NCBI RefSeq assembly: GCF_020026915.1
Contig: NZ_JAINUY010000003.1
Span: 186,001-250,000 of the forward strand
Length of the DNA: 64,000 nt
Source: Flavobacterium potami
Lineage (GTDB): Bacteria > Bacteroidota > Bacteroidia > Flavobacteriales > Flavobacteriaceae
Direction: 5' to 3'
A model generated the notes under the pieces. The model did not search any database. It worked only from the letters and a program-made list of their open reading frames with translations, and was not told where the DNA came from. This document shows positions 8,852 to 18,136 of this stretch, in pieces (position 1 is the first letter of the stretch; every line of letters begins with the position of its first letter). The position numbers and the translations under genes are program-made.

Positions 8852-10240
8852 TTATTGTTTTCTTGCAATTTGTGCCATTAATTCCGCTTCAGTTACTAAT
8901 TTCCCATTTGCATAAGCGTTTGCCTGCATATGACAAATTCCTCTTCTGATAGGAGAAATCAATTCACACTTAAAAATTAAGGTATCACCAGGCAATACTT
9001 TATGTTTGAATTTTACATTATCAATTTTCATAAAGTAAGTAAGGTAATTTTCAGGATCTGGAACAGTGCTTAAAACTAAGATTCCTCCTGTCTGTGCCAT
9101 TGCTTCAACGATTAGAACTCCCGGCATAACTGGTGCTTCTGGAAAATGTCCTACAAAGAAATTTTCATTCATTGTAACATTTTTCAAACCAACCACATGA
9201 CGATCAGACATTTCAATAATTCTGTCGATTAACAAGAAAGGTGGTCTATGAGGAAGCATTGCCATAATTTTATGAATATCCATCAAAGGTTCTTGATGCA
9301 AATCATAAGTTGGAACATGATTTCTCTGTTCTATTTTGATAATTTTAGCCAATTTCTTTGCAAATTGAGTATTTACAAAGTGACCTGGTTTGTTTGCAAT
9401 AATTTTTCCTTGAATACGAACTCCAATAAGAGACAAATCTCCAATAACATCAAGTAATTTGTGTCTTGCGGCTTCGTTTGGATAATGTAATGTAAGATTA
9501 TCTAAAACACCATTTGGTTTTACAGAAATTTCATCTTTACCAAATGCCTTCTTTAAATTCTCCATTGTAGATTCAGAGATTTCTTTATCTACATATACAA
9601 TTGCATTATTTAAATCACCACCTTTAATAAGTCCGTGTTCTAATAATGATTCTAATTCATGCAGGAAACTAAAAGTTCTTGAACTTGCAATTTCTGTTTT
9701 AAAATCAGAAAGGCTTTTAAGTGTTGCATTTTGAGTACCTAAAACTTTAGTACCAAAATCTACCATTGTAGTTACCTGATACTCATCGCTTGGCATAACT
9801 AGAATCTCACTACCTGTTGCTTCGTCTGTAAAAGAAATTACTTCTTTTACCACGTAAACATTACGACTAGCTTCTTGTTCTTCTATTCCGGCTTTCTCAA
9901 TTGCTTCTACAAAATATTTTGATGAACCATCCATGATAGGTAGTTCAGAGGCATTCAATTCAATAATAATATTATCCAGATCGCAACCAACTACCGCTGC
10001 CAAAACGTGCTCAGGAGTTTGAATTTTAACTCCTAGTTTCTCAAGATTTGTACCTCTTTGAGTATTAACTACGTAATTAGCATCAGCTTCAATAACTGGT
10101 TGACCTTGCAAATCAACTCTCACAAAAGTGAAACCATTATTAACGGGAGCAGGTTTAAAAGTCATTGTAACTTCTTTTCCAGTGTGCAAACCAACTCCTG
10201 TTAGCGAAATTTCATTTTTGATGGTCTTCTGTTTAACCAT
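8852..10240 (-). CDS. lpxC/fabZ: Bifunctional LpxC deacetylase / FabZ dehydratase
   Basis: 462 aa from MVKQKTIKN (an in-frame ATG three codons earlier at 10249 is also possible). Residues about 1-305 are LpxC, the zinc UDP-3-O-acyl-GlcNAc deacetylase, with TPEHVLAA and [10 protein letters not shown] supplying metal and catalytic residues. The last 150 residues are FabZ, 3-hydroxyacyl-ACP dehydratase, with [13 protein letters not shown] and [19 protein letters not shown]. The fusion is characteristic of Bacteroidota and couples lipid A and fatty acid synthesis. The start overlaps the lpxD stop by 8 bp, indicating translational coupling. Confidence 0.96.
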   Translation of the reverse strand: MVKQKTIKNEISLTGVGLHTGKEVTMTFKPAPVNNGFTFVRVDLQGQPVIEADANYVVNTQRGTNLEKLGVKIQTPEHVLAAVVGCDLDNIIIELNASELPIMDGSSKYFVEAIEKAGIEEQEASRNVYVVKEVISFTDEATGSEILVMPSDEYQVTTMVDFGTKVLGTQNATLKSLSDFKTEIASSRTFSFLHELESLLEHGLIKGGDLNNAIVYVDKEISESTMENLKKAFGKDEISVKPNGVLDNLTLHYPNEAARHKLLDVIGDLSLIGVRIQGKIIANKPGHFVNTQFAKKLAKIIKIEQRNHVPTYDLHQEPLMDIHKIMAMLPHRPPFLLIDRIIEMSDRHVVGLKNVTMNENFFVGHFPEAPVMPGVLIVEAMAQTGGILVLSTVPDPENYLTYFMKIDNVKFKHKVLPGDTLIFKCELISPIRRGICHMQANAYANGKLVTEAELMAQIARKQ

Positions 10241-11276
10241 TATTTCCATTTTTTGGGTTTATTATTTGTTTTTTTAATTCTTCAACTTCAGCCACAATTT
10301 TAGGCAGATTCTTAAAATGAACATACGACTTATTAAAATCTGTATATCCAAGAGATGGCGTTCCTTGTAAAACTTCATCATCTTTAATATTTCTGGCTAC
10401 ACCCGACTGTGCTTGAAGCCTAACATTGTTACCTATTGTTAAGTGACCTGCGATACCTACTTGCCCGCCAATCATACAATTCTCACCGATTTTAGTAGAA
10501 CCAGCAACTCCGCTTTGAGCAGCAATAACGGTATTTTTACCAATCTCTACATTATGAGCAATCATAATTTGATTGTCTAATTTTACTCCCTTTCTAATAA
10601 TGGTAGAACCAAGAGTTGCTCTATCAATTGTTGTATTAGCACCTACATCTACATTATCTTCAATAATCACATTACCAATTTGTGGTACTTTACTATATTC
10701 TCCATTTTCATTTGGTGCAAAACCAAATCCGTCAGCTCCAATAATTACCCCGGAATGAATCGTACAATTGTTTCCGATAACAGATTCTGAATAAATTTTT
10801 GCTCCAGCAAAAATGAATACATTATCTCCAATAACAACATTATCTCCAATAAAACTGTTTGGATAAATTTTCACATTATCTCCTAAAACAACATTTTGGC
10901 CGATATAGCTAAAACTTCCTAAATAAAGATTTTCTCCATGTTTAGTTCCTTCAGACATAAAAGACTGAGGTTCGATACCCGTTTTGTTTAATTTGACTTG
11001 ATTGTAAAAATGTAAAAGCTTAGAAAATGCTGCATATGCATCTTCTACTTTTATAAGTGTAGTGGTAATTTCCTGTTCTGGAACAAAGCTGTCGTTAACA
11101 ATTGTAACTGTCGCTTTTGTACTATATATATAATTGATATACTTGGGATTAGCCAAAAAAGTTAGCGATCCATTTTCACCTTCTTCGATCTTAGAAAGCT
11201 TAGAAACTTCTGCATTGGGATTCCCAACAACTTCTCCTTCTAAAATTCCTGCTATTTGTTCTGCTGTAAATTTCAT
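10233..11276 (-). CDS. lpxD: UDP-3-O-(3-hydroxyacyl)glucosamine N-acyltransferase
   Basis: 347 aa, normal LpxD length. Third acylation step of lipid A synthesis. The N-terminal uridine-binding domain ([20 protein letters not shown]) is followed by a long hexapeptide beta-helix with [13 protein letters not shown] containing the catalytic His, and a short C-terminal helix. It is the first gene of the lpxD, lpxC-fabZ, lpxA series, and overlaps lpxC-fabZ. A TATTTTTG box ends only 5 nt before the ATG, suggesting a leaderless or near-leaderless mRNA. Confidence 0.95.
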   Translation of the reverse strand: MKFTAEQIAGILEGEVVGNPNAEVSKLSKIEEGENGSLTFLANPKYINYIYSTKATVTIVNDSFVPEQEITTTLIKVEDAYAAFSKLLHFYNQVKLNKTGIEPQSFMSEGTKHGENLYLGSFSYIGQNVVLGDNVKIYPNSFIGDNVVIGDNVFIFAGAKIYSESVIGNNCTIHSGVIIGADGFGFAPNENGEYSKVPQIGNVIIEDNVDVGANTTIDRATLGSTIIRKGVKLDNQIMIAHNVEIGKNTVIAAQSGVAGSTKIGENCMIGGQVGIAGHLTIGNNVRLQAQSGVARNIKDDEVLQGTPSLGYTDFNKSYVHFKNLPKIVAEVEELKKQIINPKNGNNG

Positions 11277-11281
11277 CGCGA

Positions 11282-11289
11282 CAAAAATA
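11282..11289 (-). promoter_or_regulatory. -7 promoter element (TATTTTTG) for the lpxD operon
   Basis: CAAAAATA on the plus strand. The TTTG end is separated from the lpxD ATG by 5 nt (11277-11281), which puts the expected start site at or next to the start codon. Confidence 0.55.
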
Positions 11290-11315
11290 TAAAAAATAGG
11301 TTTTAAATGTTAATT

Positions 11316-12545
11316 TTAGATAAGTTGTTTTGGAAAACAGATGTAATATTTTGTTACCAATTTAGATAACGATTTCAAATTCAGCTGGTCAGAAGCTTCA
11401 ACAACGTCTTCAATTGTTTTATCTTTTTTCAAAATTCGAATAGGTTCAGCTTCCTTACTATATGCCTGATTTTTAATTTTTCCTCTAAAAATAAAATACC
11501 CCGCTTCTAATTGACTGATATGATGCTGACTGGCAAACTTTTCTTTTAAAGACTGAGATTCTTCCATGGAAACTTTTTCGGCACTCATTTTAATTTTAAG
11601 TAAATCTCTGTTTATAATCATCTTACTTAAAGTACTTAACACAAAATCATCGTTTCTCTGCCAAGCTTTTAGAGCACTAATAATATCAAAATCATCTAAT
11701 TGTGAAAACAAGTCAAGTTTTTCGGCATCAAAATCTTCGAGAGTTATTTTATTGTGCATGAAATAAGAAAGTGGTTCACTGCATGGAAGATCAATTCCTT
11801 TTAAAATTAATTCTTTGGCTCTTTTCAAAACTTTCATTAAAATTAATTCTGCAACCAGACTTGTCTTGTGTAAATAAGCCTGCCAATACATTAATCTTCT
11901 GGAAAGCAAAAATTTCTCTACCGAATAAATTCCCTTTTCTTCAATAACTAAAACGTCATTTTCAACATTCATCATCTGAATCAATCGTTCAGAATTTACA
12001 TTCCCTTCTGCAACTCCAGTATAAAAACTATCTCGTTTCAGGTAGTCCATTCGATCCATATCTAACTGACTTGATATCAATTGCAACATGAATTTTCTAT
12101 GATATTCTCCTTTAAAAACTTGAATTGCTAAACTTAATCTTCCATCAAATTCTTCATTCAGCTGATTCATAAATAATAACGAAATAGCCTCATGATGAAC
12201 ATCTTCCACAATACTTCTTTCCATTGCATGAGAAAAAGGTCCATGCCCGATATCATGAAGTAAAATAGCAATTAATAACGCATTTTCTTCTTCTTCAGAA
12301 ATTACAACATCTTTAAAACGAAGCGTATCAATTGCTTTTTTCATCAAATGCATGCATCCTAAAGCATGATGAAAACGAGTATGATTGGCTCCCGGATACA
12401 CCAAATATGACAATCCCATTTGCGAGATTCTACGAAGACGCTGAAAATAAGGATGCTGAATTAAATCGTAAACAAGCTCATTCGGAATCGTTATAAAACC
12501 ATAAATGGGATCATTGAATATTTTTAGTTTGTTGATCTGAGTCAC
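11316..12545 (-). CDS. HD-domain phosphohydrolase (dNTPase/SAMHD1-like)
   Basis: 409 aa. The N-terminal half has the HD metal site: YPGANHTRFHHALG (His59/60), LLHDIGHGPFSHAME (His97-Asp98) and LDMDRMDYLKRD. This arrangement is that of the SAMHD1/dGTPase-like branch of HD hydrolases, which cleave dNTPs to nucleosides and triphosphate. Substrate cannot be assigned from sequence. The gene is transcribed away from porX and has a TAnnTTTG box 23 nt upstream of its ATG. Confidence 0.8.
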   Translation of the reverse strand: MTQINKLKIFNDPIYGFITIPNELVYDLIQHPYFQRLRRISQMGLSYLVYPGANHTRFHHALGCMHLMKKAIDTLRFKDVVISEEEENALLIAILLHDIGHGPFSHAMERSIVEDVHHEAISLLFMNQLNEEFDGRLSLAIQVFKGEYHRKFMLQLISSQLDMDRMDYLKRDSFYTGVAEGNVNSERLIQMMNVENDVLVIEEKGIYSVEKFLLSRRLMYWQAYLHKTSLVAELILMKVLKRAKELILKGIDLPCSEPLSYFMHNKITLEDFDAEKLDLFSQLDDFDIISALKAWQRNDDFVLSTLSKMIINRDLLKIKMSAEKVSMEESQSLKEKFASQHHISQLEAGYFIFRGKIKNQAYSKEAEPIRILKKDKTIEDVVEASDQLNLKSLSKLVTKYYICFPKQLI

Positions 12546-12568
12546 TAGTGCGATATTTTTTAGGTGAA

Positions 12569-12576
12569 CAAATATA
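12569..12576 (-). promoter_or_regulatory. -7 promoter element (TATATTTG) for the HD-domain gene
   Basis: CAAATATA on the plus strand; TTTG end 23 nt before the ATG at 12545. Confidence 0.5.
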
Positions 12577-12690
12577 AGTAAATAAGTATAAAGACATTGG
12601 TGTTTTTTATTTAAAAATAAAAGTTCAATTTAGGATGATTATCAATAAAATAGGTCAAAAAATGTTAAAATTCAAATTAAAATCATAGTT

Positions 12691-12698
12691 TAACTTTG
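12691..12698 (+). promoter_or_regulatory. -7 promoter element (TAACTTTG) for porX
   Basis: TAACTTTG about 72 bp upstream of the porX ATG. A -33 TTG at canonical distance is not evident. Confidence 0.4.
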
Positions 12699-12770
12699 GT
12701 AATTTTATACTATTTTTAATACTTTTTAAGTTCTATAACTTTAAATTGCAGTAAAAATTATAACAGATTT

Positions 12771-14324
12771 ATGGATAAGATAAAAATACTTTGGGTCGAT
12801 GACGAAATCGATCTTTTAAAGCCCCACATATTATTTCTAGAAAAAAAGAATTACGAAGTTACAACCTGTAATAACGGTCTTGATGCCATTGCATTATTTG
12901 AGGAAGATAACTTTGACATTGTTTTTTTGGATGAAAACATGCCTGGAATGAGCGGATTAGAAACTCTTTCTGAAATGAAAGAAAAAAAATCAGCTATTCC
13001 GATGATTATGATTACCAAAAGCGAGGAAGAATATATAATGGAAGAAGCCATTGGTTCTAAAATCGCTGATTACTTGATCAAACCTGTAAATCCGAATCAG
13101 ATTCTATTGAGCTTGAAGAAAAACTTGGATGATTCGAGATTAATTACTGAAAAAACCACTTTAGATTACCAAAAAGAATTTAGAAAAATAGCAATGGAAT
13201 TGGCTATTGTCAATTCTTATGAAGATTGGGTTGAGTTGTATAAAAAATTACTTTTCTGGGAATTAAAACTGGAAGATATTAACGACACAGCAATGATTGA
13301 GATTTTAGAATCTCAAAAGGTGGAAGCCAATTCTCAATTTGGAAAATTCATCGAAAGAAATTACGAAGACTGGTTTGCTCCTAAAGCAGATAAACCAATC
13401 CAATCTAATACCTTATTTAAGGAATTAGTTGTTCCTGAACTTAAAAAGAAAGACAAACCTGTCCTTTTTGTGGTAATTGACAACCTTCGTTACGATCAAT
13501 GGAAATCTTTTGAAAGCGTAATTTCAAATTACTACAAATTAGAAAAAGAAGTTCCTTACTACTCTATTCTTCCAACTGCTACGCAATATGCGAGAAATTC
13601 TATTTTCTCAGGTTTAATGCCATTAGAAATGGAGAAACAATTTCCGCAATATTGGAAAAATGATGTAGAAGACGGTGGAAAAAACCTTTATGAAGCTGAA
13701 TTTTTATCGGCTCAATTAAAACGTTTAGGATTAAACATTAAAGAAGATTATTTCAAAATTACCAATTATGCTGGCGGAAAAAAACTGGCAGAAAACTTCA
13801 AGGCTTTAAAAGGAAACGACTTAGTTACTGTAGTTTACAATTTCGTAGATATGCTTTCGCATGCTAAAACAGAAATGGAGGTTGTAAAAGAATTAGCTTC
13901 AGATGACAAAGCGTATCGTTCTTTAACTTTAAGCTGGTTTAAGAATTCACCTTTATTAGAAATCATTCAACAAGCCCAAATTTTAGGTTTCAAATTAATC
14001 TTGACAACAGATCACGGAACAATTAATGTAAAAAATCCATCGAAAGTTGTAGGTGATAAAAATACAAGTCTGAATTTACGATACAAAACCGGTCGTAGTT
14101 TGACATATGAGCAAAAAGATGTTTACGTAGTAAAAGAGCCAAAAACGATTGGTTTACCGGCAATTAACATGAGTAGTTCGTTTATTTTTGCTAAAAATGA
14201 TTTCTTTTTGGCTTATGTAAACAATTACAATCATTATGTAAGTTATTACAAAAACACGTATCAGCACGGTGGAATTTCATTAGAAGAAATGATTATTCCG
14301 TTCTTGGTTTTCAATCCGAAATAA
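12771..14324 (+). CDS. porX: PorX: response regulator with PglZ domain, type IX secretion regulator
   Basis: 517 aa. Residues 1-120 are a CheY-like receiver (DD at 10-11, phospho-acceptor Asp54 in VFLDENMPGMSG, conserved Thr in MITKS and Lys in LIKP). After a helical linker, residues about 220-517 are a PglZ/alkaline-phosphatase-superfamily domain with metal and nucleophile motifs VVIDNLRYDQW, TATQYARNS, TTDHGT and YQHGGISLEEMI. This is the PorX architecture. In Porphyromonas and Flavobacterium PorX works with kinase PorY and sigma factor SigP to control T9SS genes, and PorX is reported to be a zinc phosphodiesterase acting on oligonucleotides. No other T9SS genes are in the window. Confidence 0.92.
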   Translation: MDKIKILWVDDEIDLLKPHILFLEKKNYEVTTCNNGLDAIALFEEDNFDIVFLDENMPGMSGLETLSEMKEKKSAIPMIMITKSEEEYIMEEAIGSKIADYLIKPVNPNQILLSLKKNLDDSRLITEKTTLDYQKEFRKIAMELAIVNSYEDWVELYKKLLFWELKLEDINDTAMIEILESQKVEANSQFGKFIERNYEDWFAPKADKPIQSNTLFKELVVPELKKKDKPVLFVVIDNLRYDQWKSFESVISNYYKLEKEVPYYSILPTATQYARNSIFSGLMPLEMEKQFPQYWKNDVEDGGKNLYEAEFLSAQLKRLGLNIKEDYFKITNYAGGKKLAENFKALKGNDLVTVVYNFVDMLSHAKTEMEVVKELASDDKAYRSLTLSWFKNSPLLEIIQQAQILGFKLILTTDHGTINVKNPSKVVGDKNTSLNLRYKTGRSLTYEQKDVYVVKEPKTIGLPAINMSSSFIFAKNDFFLAYVNNYNHYVSYYKNTYQHGGISLEEMIIPFLVFNPK

Positions 14325-14330
14325 TTAAAA

Positions 14331-14424
14331 TTTGCCACTAATGCCACGAATTTTCACTAATTTCTTTTTAAACTCAAAAAAAGTATACTTTAATTCGTGA
14401 AAATTCGTGAAATTCGTGGCAAAA
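14331..14424. repeat. Word-like inverted repeat between porX and tsaE
   Basis: TTTGCCAC...GCCACGAATTTTCAC on the left (to 14357) is mirrored on the right by GTGAAAATTCGTGA, GTGAAATTCGTGGC and GGCAAA (14397-14422), with one 1-nt indel. The words are repeated with small changes inside each arm. It would make a stem of about 30 bp in the transcript just before tsaE. Confidence 0.7.
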
Positions 14425-14435
14425 ATAAAACTACA

Positions 14436-14843
14436 ATGAATATCATTTTTTCATTAGATCAAATCAAAGAAGTTGCAGAGCAGATTATTGCTTCAAATCC
14501 TAAAAAAATCATTCTTTTTAATGGAGAGATGGGAGTTGGAAAAACAACTTTGATCAAACAATTATGCAAAACTTTAGGAGTTGAAGACGCAACAAGCAGT
14601 CCAACTTTTTCTTTAGTTAACGAATACCATACATCCAATAATCAAACTGTTTACCATTTTGATTTTTACAGATTAAATAAGGAAACCGAAGCACTTGATA
14701 TGGGTGTTGACGACTATCTATATTCAGGAAATTGGTGTTTTATTGAATGGTCTGAAAAAATTGCTAATTTAATTCCAGAGGAACATTCTACAATTAATAT
14801 TGAATTGTTGGTGGATGGAAAAAGAGAATTGAATTTAGCATAA
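14436..14843 (+). CDS. tsaE: tRNA threonylcarbamoyladenosine biosynthesis ATPase TsaE
   Basis: 135 aa from ATG at 14436 (MNIIFSLDQI). A GTG 13 codons earlier lies inside the upstream repeat and is rejected. P-loop GEMGVGKTT at residues 30-38, then SSPTFSLVNEYH, YHFDFYRL and the ending region FIEWSEKIANLIPE, all diagnostic of TsaE/YjeE. It is the ATPase needed for t6A37 modification of ANN-decoding tRNAs together with TsaB and TsaD, which are elsewhere. A TsaC/YciO protein lies at 26709-27329. Confidence 0.94.
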   Translation: MNIIFSLDQIKEVAEQIIASNPKKIILFNGEMGVGKTTLIKQLCKTLGVEDATSSPTFSLVNEYHTSNNQTVYHFDFYRLNKETEALDMGVDDYLYSGNWCFIEWSEKIANLIPEEHSTINIELLVDGKRELNLA

Positions 14844-14943
14844 AACTTTGCAAGACTTTGATAAATCTTCTTGAATCTTTGCGTTTTTTTTTACAAAGAC
14901 TCACAAAGATTTTCCACAAAGATTCTCTAAGAAAAACAATAAA

Positions 14944-15417
14944 ATGAATACCACAAAACAAGTTCAAATAGTCCCTTTTTCTCAAGATTTAAAAAGCCAT
15001 ATCAAAACCTTGAATATTGCTTGGCTTGAAAAGTATTTTAAAGTAGAAGACAAAGATCACTTAACGCTTTCAAATCCACAGGAAGAAATCATTGATAAAG
15101 GCGGGATGATTTTCTATGCAAAATATAATGACGAAATTCTTGGAACTGCTTCTTTAATGAAAATTAATGATTCAACATACGAATTAAGTAAAATGGCTGT
15201 CTCAGATCATGCCCAAGGCCTCGGAATTGGCAATAAACTTTTAGAACATTGTCTTACTATTGCGAAAGAAAACAATATCAAAACGCTGTTTTTATATTCC
15301 AACACCATTTTACTTTCAGCTATTCATTTATATAGAAAATTTGGTTTCACCGAAATTCCTTTAGAAACAGGTATTTATGCCAGAGCTAATATCAAAATGG
15401 AGAAAAAAATATCTTAA
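14944..15417 (+). CDS. GNAT-family N-acetyltransferase
   Basis: 157 aa. Acetyl-CoA binding motif A is clear: LSKMAVSDHAQGLGIGNKLL with the Q/RxxGxG/A signature at residues 91-96, preceded by GTASLMKI and followed by TLFLYSNTILLSAIHLYRKFGF, the usual C-terminal part. Substrate cannot be predicted. It sits between tsaE and the alanine dehydrogenase-like gene; the 100 bp upstream contain word-like CAAAGA/CTTTG repeats rather than a recognisable promoter. Confidence 0.85.
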   Translation: MNTTKQVQIVPFSQDLKSHIKTLNIAWLEKYFKVEDKDHLTLSNPQEEIIDKGGMIFYAKYNDEILGTASLMKINDSTYELSKMAVSDHAQGLGIGNKLLEHCLTIAKENNIKTLFLYSNTILLSAIHLYRKFGFTEIPLETGIYARANIKMEKKIS

Positions 15418-15501
15418 CATTATAAGTACAGTATTATCAGAATTTTTACACCAATTTTAAATCTTTTTACGTAATTTGTACCTTTAATTTTTTGCACACC
15501 C

Positions 15502-16701
15502 ATGTCAATCACATTAACTCCATTTACAAAACAACAGTTGCTCCCACAAGAAGAAAAACTTGAGGTTGGTCGTTTTAAAAGAGAACTTTTTATAGGAATT
15601 CCTAAAGAGACAAGCTACCAAGAACGTCGTATTTGCCTAACTCCCGATGCTGTAAACTCACTTACATATGCAGGACATCGCGTTATGATTGAATCTGGAG
15701 CCGGAGAAAGTTCGAGCTATACGGATAAAGAGTATGCAGATGCTGGTGCAGAAATAACAAAAGATACAAAAAGAGTTTTTGGCTGTCCGTTTTTGTTAAA
15801 AGTAGAACCGCCAACTTTAGCTGAGATTGAAATGATTAATCCTGAAACGGTAATTATTTCAGCTATTCAGTTAAAAACCAAAAAGAAAGCATTCTTTGAA
15901 GCTTTAGCACAAAAGAAAATTACAGCACTTGCCTTTGAATATATCAAAGATGAAGACGGATCTTATCCTGCTGTAAAATCCTTAAGCGAAATTGCGGGAA
16001 CTGCTTCAATACTGATCGCAGCAGAACTAATGATTACGGACGAATTTGGAAAAGGCCTTTTGTTTGGAAACATAACAGGCGTTCCTCCTACTGAGGTTGT
16101 AATTCTCGGCGCAGGAACAGTTGGTGAATTCGCTGCAAAAACCGCAATCGGATTAGGCGCAAACGTAAAAGTTTTTGATAATTCAATTACGAAACTACGT
16201 CGTTTGCAAAACAATTTAAATCAAAGAATTTTCACTTCGACTATACAACAAAAAGGTTTATTAAAAGCTTTAAGACGTTGCGATGTAGCCATTGGCGCAA
16301 TGAGAGGAAAAGAAAGATGTCCGATTGTAGTGAATGAAACTATGGTGGAGCATATGAAAAAAGGTGCTGTTATTGTTGATGTTAGCATCGATACTGGTGG
16401 TTGTTTCGAAACTTCGGAAGTAACTACCCATGAAAAACCAACATTCATAAAAAGCAATGTTCTGCACTATTGTGTACCTAATATACCTTCTCGTTATTCT
16501 AAAACAGCCTCATTATCAATAAGCAACATCTTGACACCTTATCTACATCAGATAGCCGAAGATGGTGGTATCGAAAGTGCCATTCGCTGCAATAAAGGCC
16601 TTAAAAACGGAATCTATCTTTATCACGGAATCCTTACCAATAAAGCAATTGGGGATTGGTTCGATTTGCCTGACAACGATATTAATTTACTTGTATTTTA
16701 A
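15502..16701 (+). CDS. Alanine dehydrogenase-like protein (AlaDH/PNT family)
   Basis: 399 aa. AlaDH/PNT N-terminal domain starting at FIGIPKETSYQERRICLTPD and a NAD-binding Rossmann core VVILGAGTVGEFAAKTAIGLG near residue 195, then VIVDVSIDTGGCFETS and YCVPNIPSRYSKTASLS. Canonical AlaDH makes alanine from pyruvate and ammonium with NADH. The substrate Arg (QERR) and Lys (LLKVEPP) are present, but the segment that normally holds the catalytic His (YLHLA) reads VIISAIQL, without His. The flavobacterial branch is usually annotated as alanine dehydrogenase; activity should be treated as unproven. It follows tsaE and porX in what appears a conserved order. Confidence 0.8.
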   Translation: MSITLTPFTKQQLLPQEEKLEVGRFKRELFIGIPKETSYQERRICLTPDAVNSLTYAGHRVMIESGAGESSSYTDKEYADAGAEITKDTKRVFGCPFLLKVEPPTLAEIEMINPETVIISAIQLKTKKKAFFEALAQKKITALAFEYIKDEDGSYPAVKSLSEIAGTASILIAAELMITDEFGKGLLFGNITGVPPTEVVILGAGTVGEFAAKTAIGLGANVKVFDNSITKLRRLQNNLNQRIFTSTIQQKGLLKALRRCDVAIGAMRGKERCPIVVNETMVEHMKKGAVIVDVSIDTGGCFETSEVTTHEKPTFIKSNVLHYCVPNIPSRYSKTASLSISNILTPYLHQIAEDGGIESAIRCNKGLKNGIYLYHGILTNKAIGDWFDLPDNDINLLVF

Positions 16702-16722
16702 GGGAACTTTAATGTACCTTTG
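16691..16722 (+). promoter_or_regulatory. Promoter (TTG-N21-TACCTTTG) for the DUF4258-like gene
   Basis: TTG at 16691-16693, 21-bp spacer, TACCTTTG at 16715-16722, then 15 nt to the ATG. Both elements match the flavobacterial consensus. The -33 element lies inside the end of the preceding gene. Confidence 0.6.
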
Positions 16723-16737
16723 CAAAAATTTTATTTC

Positions 16738-17112
16738 ATGAAGTTCGTACACCGTTTTGCATATTATTTGATTGGCCTAGTTATGGGATGTTTTGTTGTA
16801 GCAGCCATCTTTAGTGGAAAAGATACTCGTTGTAATTATTTTCCAAATGCCAGAGTCTTAAACAACCTGAGAACAAAACCTTTTCAATATTCTCCAAAAG
16901 CAATTCAAACCTTAAATGAAAAATGGGTTGATACCGCTGACATCAGAAACACTTTAACTTACGGGGATGTCGATTTCGACCAAAGCAATGTTCCGGTTAA
17001 AAGTGGAAAACTATATATTATTGAAGGGAAAACAGTAAAAAATCAAGAAATCATTCTAAAAGTAGTGAATTATGAAAATAAAGCTGTTTTAGAAGAAATC
17101 ATAAAAAAATAA
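16738..17112 (+). CDS. DUF4258-like membrane-anchored protein
   Basis: 124 aa from ATG at 16738. An N-terminal membrane segment (FAYYLIGLVMGCFVVAAIFS) is followed by a soluble domain: LNEKWVDTADIRNTLTYGDVDFDQS and KSGKLYIIEGKTVKNQEI, resembling DUF4258, a small fold found near toxin-like and RNase-like proteins but without assigned function here. An in-frame TTG 6 codons upstream overlaps the promoter and is rejected. A bidirectional terminator follows. Confidence 0.6.
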   Translation: MKFVHRFAYYLIGLVMGCFVVAAIFSGKDTRCNYFPNARVLNNLRTKPFQYSPKAIQTLNEKWVDTADIRNTLTYGDVDFDQSNVPVKSGKLYIIEGKTVKNQEIILKVVNYENKAVLEEIIKK

Positions 17113-17115
17113 AAC

Positions 17116-17158
17116 AAAAAATCTTTTGTCTCTCTCAGATTCAAAAGATTTTTTTTTA
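17116..17158. terminator. Bidirectional terminator between the DUF4258-like gene and ung
   Basis: 13-bp perfect stem AAAAAATCTTTTG (17116-17128) / CAAAAGATTTTTT (17142-17154), loop 13 nt, with A and T tracts on the two sides. It ends the plus-strand unit and could end the minus-strand ung transcript. Confidence 0.75.
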
Positions 17159-17162
17159 TTAA

Positions 17163-17236
17163 TTGTATTTCTCAAAAAGTTACAAAGACACAAAGTTTTT
17201 CCTTTGTCCCTTTGTCACTCTGAAACTTTGTCACTT
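17163..17236. repeat. Word-like intergenic repeat (CAAAG/CTTTG words)
   Basis: Left half AAAGTTACAAAGACACAAAG, right half CTTTGTCCCTTTGTC...AACTTTGTCAC. The 29-nt segment 17202-17230 matches 40383-40411 behind recG at 26 of 29 positions. It lies just past the ung stop. Confidence 0.65.
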
Positions 17237-17242
17237 AAAAAA

Positions 17243-17908
17243 TCACCATTCAATTTCTTTCAATCCTTTAGATTTTAGAAAATCATTTGTTTGTGTAAAA
17301 TGTTTATTCCCAAACCAAAATCCACGATTGGCACTTAATGGCGAAGGATGTCCCGATTTTAAAATATGATGTTTCGAAGCATCGATCAAAGCCGCTTTCT
17401 TTTGAGCAAAGCCTCCCCAAAGCAAGAAAACAACATTTTCTTTTTCATCAGAAATTTTCTTAATAACGGCATCTGTAAATTTTTCCCAGCCTTTACCCTG
17501 ATGACTTCCTGCTTCAGATTGTCGAACTGTTAAAGTTGCATTTAAAAGAAAGACTCCCTGATCTGCCCAACGTTCCAAATTTCCAGTTTTAGGAAGAGGT
17601 TTTCCTAAATCAGTTTCAATTTCTCTAAAAATATTATATAAAGAAGGCGGAAATGGAATACCGTCATTTACAGAAAAACACAAACCATTTGCTTGATTCG
17701 GCCCGTGATAAGGATCTTGACCAATAATTACCACTTTTACTTGATCAAAATGACAATGATCAAAAGCAGAAAAAATTTGATTTCCTTTAGGGTAACAAAC
17801 TTTTGTCGCGTATTCAGATTTTACAAAATCAATTAAAGTGTTGAAATATGGTTTTTCGAATTCTTCGTTCAATACTGGTTTCCAAGAAGAATGCATTTTT
17901 ACGTCCAT
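17243..17908 (-). CDS. ung: Uracil-DNA glycosylase, family 1
   Basis: 221 aa, family length. Removes uracil from DNA in base-excision repair. Motif A GQDPYHG at residues 63-69 (catalytic Asp65), the Phe stack in LCFSVNDGIPFPPSL, LLWGGFAQKK and the leucine-loop motif HPSPLSANRGFWG-type (HPSPLSANRGFW) with the second catalytic His. The first Met is chosen; a second Met at residue 5 is possible. Confidence 0.97.
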   Translation of the reverse strand: MDVKMHSSWKPVLNEEFEKPYFNTLIDFVKSEYATKVCYPKGNQIFSAFDHCHFDQVKVVIIGQDPYHGPNQANGLCFSVNDGIPFPPSLYNIFREIETDLGKPLPKTGNLERWADQGVFLLNATLTVRQSEAGSHQGKGWEKFTDAVIKKISDEKENVVFLLWGGFAQKKAALIDASKHHILKSGHPSPLSANRGFWFGNKHFTQTNDFLKSKGLKEIEW

Positions 17909-17949
17909 AATTTTTTTATGCGAATTTCAGAAATAATTACTTAAAATCA

Positions 17950-18095
17950 AAAAGACTCAAGTCGAAAGTCAAAAGTCGAAAGTGGAAAGTTGAAAATCTA
18001 AGAAAAATGAAAACCAAACAAAAACCTCATAATTACTAATTCCCAACTCATAACTCATCATTAATAATTAATAACTAAGAATTCACAATTCATTA
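17950..18095. repeat. Word-like intergenic sequence upstream of mutS2
   Basis: Runs of near-repeated words on the plus strand: AAGTCGAAAGTCAAAAGTCG and GAAAGTGGAAAGTTGAAA, then TCCCAACTCATAACTCATC, TTAATAATTAATAACTAAG and AATTCACAATTCATTATTG. No reading frame. The AAGTCAAAAG words recur at 44228-44260. Confidence 0.5.
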
Positions 18096-18104
18096 TTGTT
18101 TTCG

Positions 18105-18112
18105 TACTTTTG
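18105..18112 (+). promoter_or_regulatory. -7 promoter element (TACTTTTG) for mutS2-like gene
   Basis: TACTTTTG, 24 nt before the ATG at 18137. Confidence 0.5.
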
Positions 18113-18136
18113 CTTTTACTTTCATAAAGAAATTAA

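Noticed and set aside
12771..14324. BREX-type PglZ phage-defence gene
   Set aside because: The PglZ domain is fused to a receiver domain with an intact phospho-Asp, which is the PorX architecture, and no BREX partners are nearby.
14397..14435. GTG start for TsaE
   Set aside because: The GTG lies inside the word-like inverted repeat; the ATG at 14436 matches the family N-terminus.
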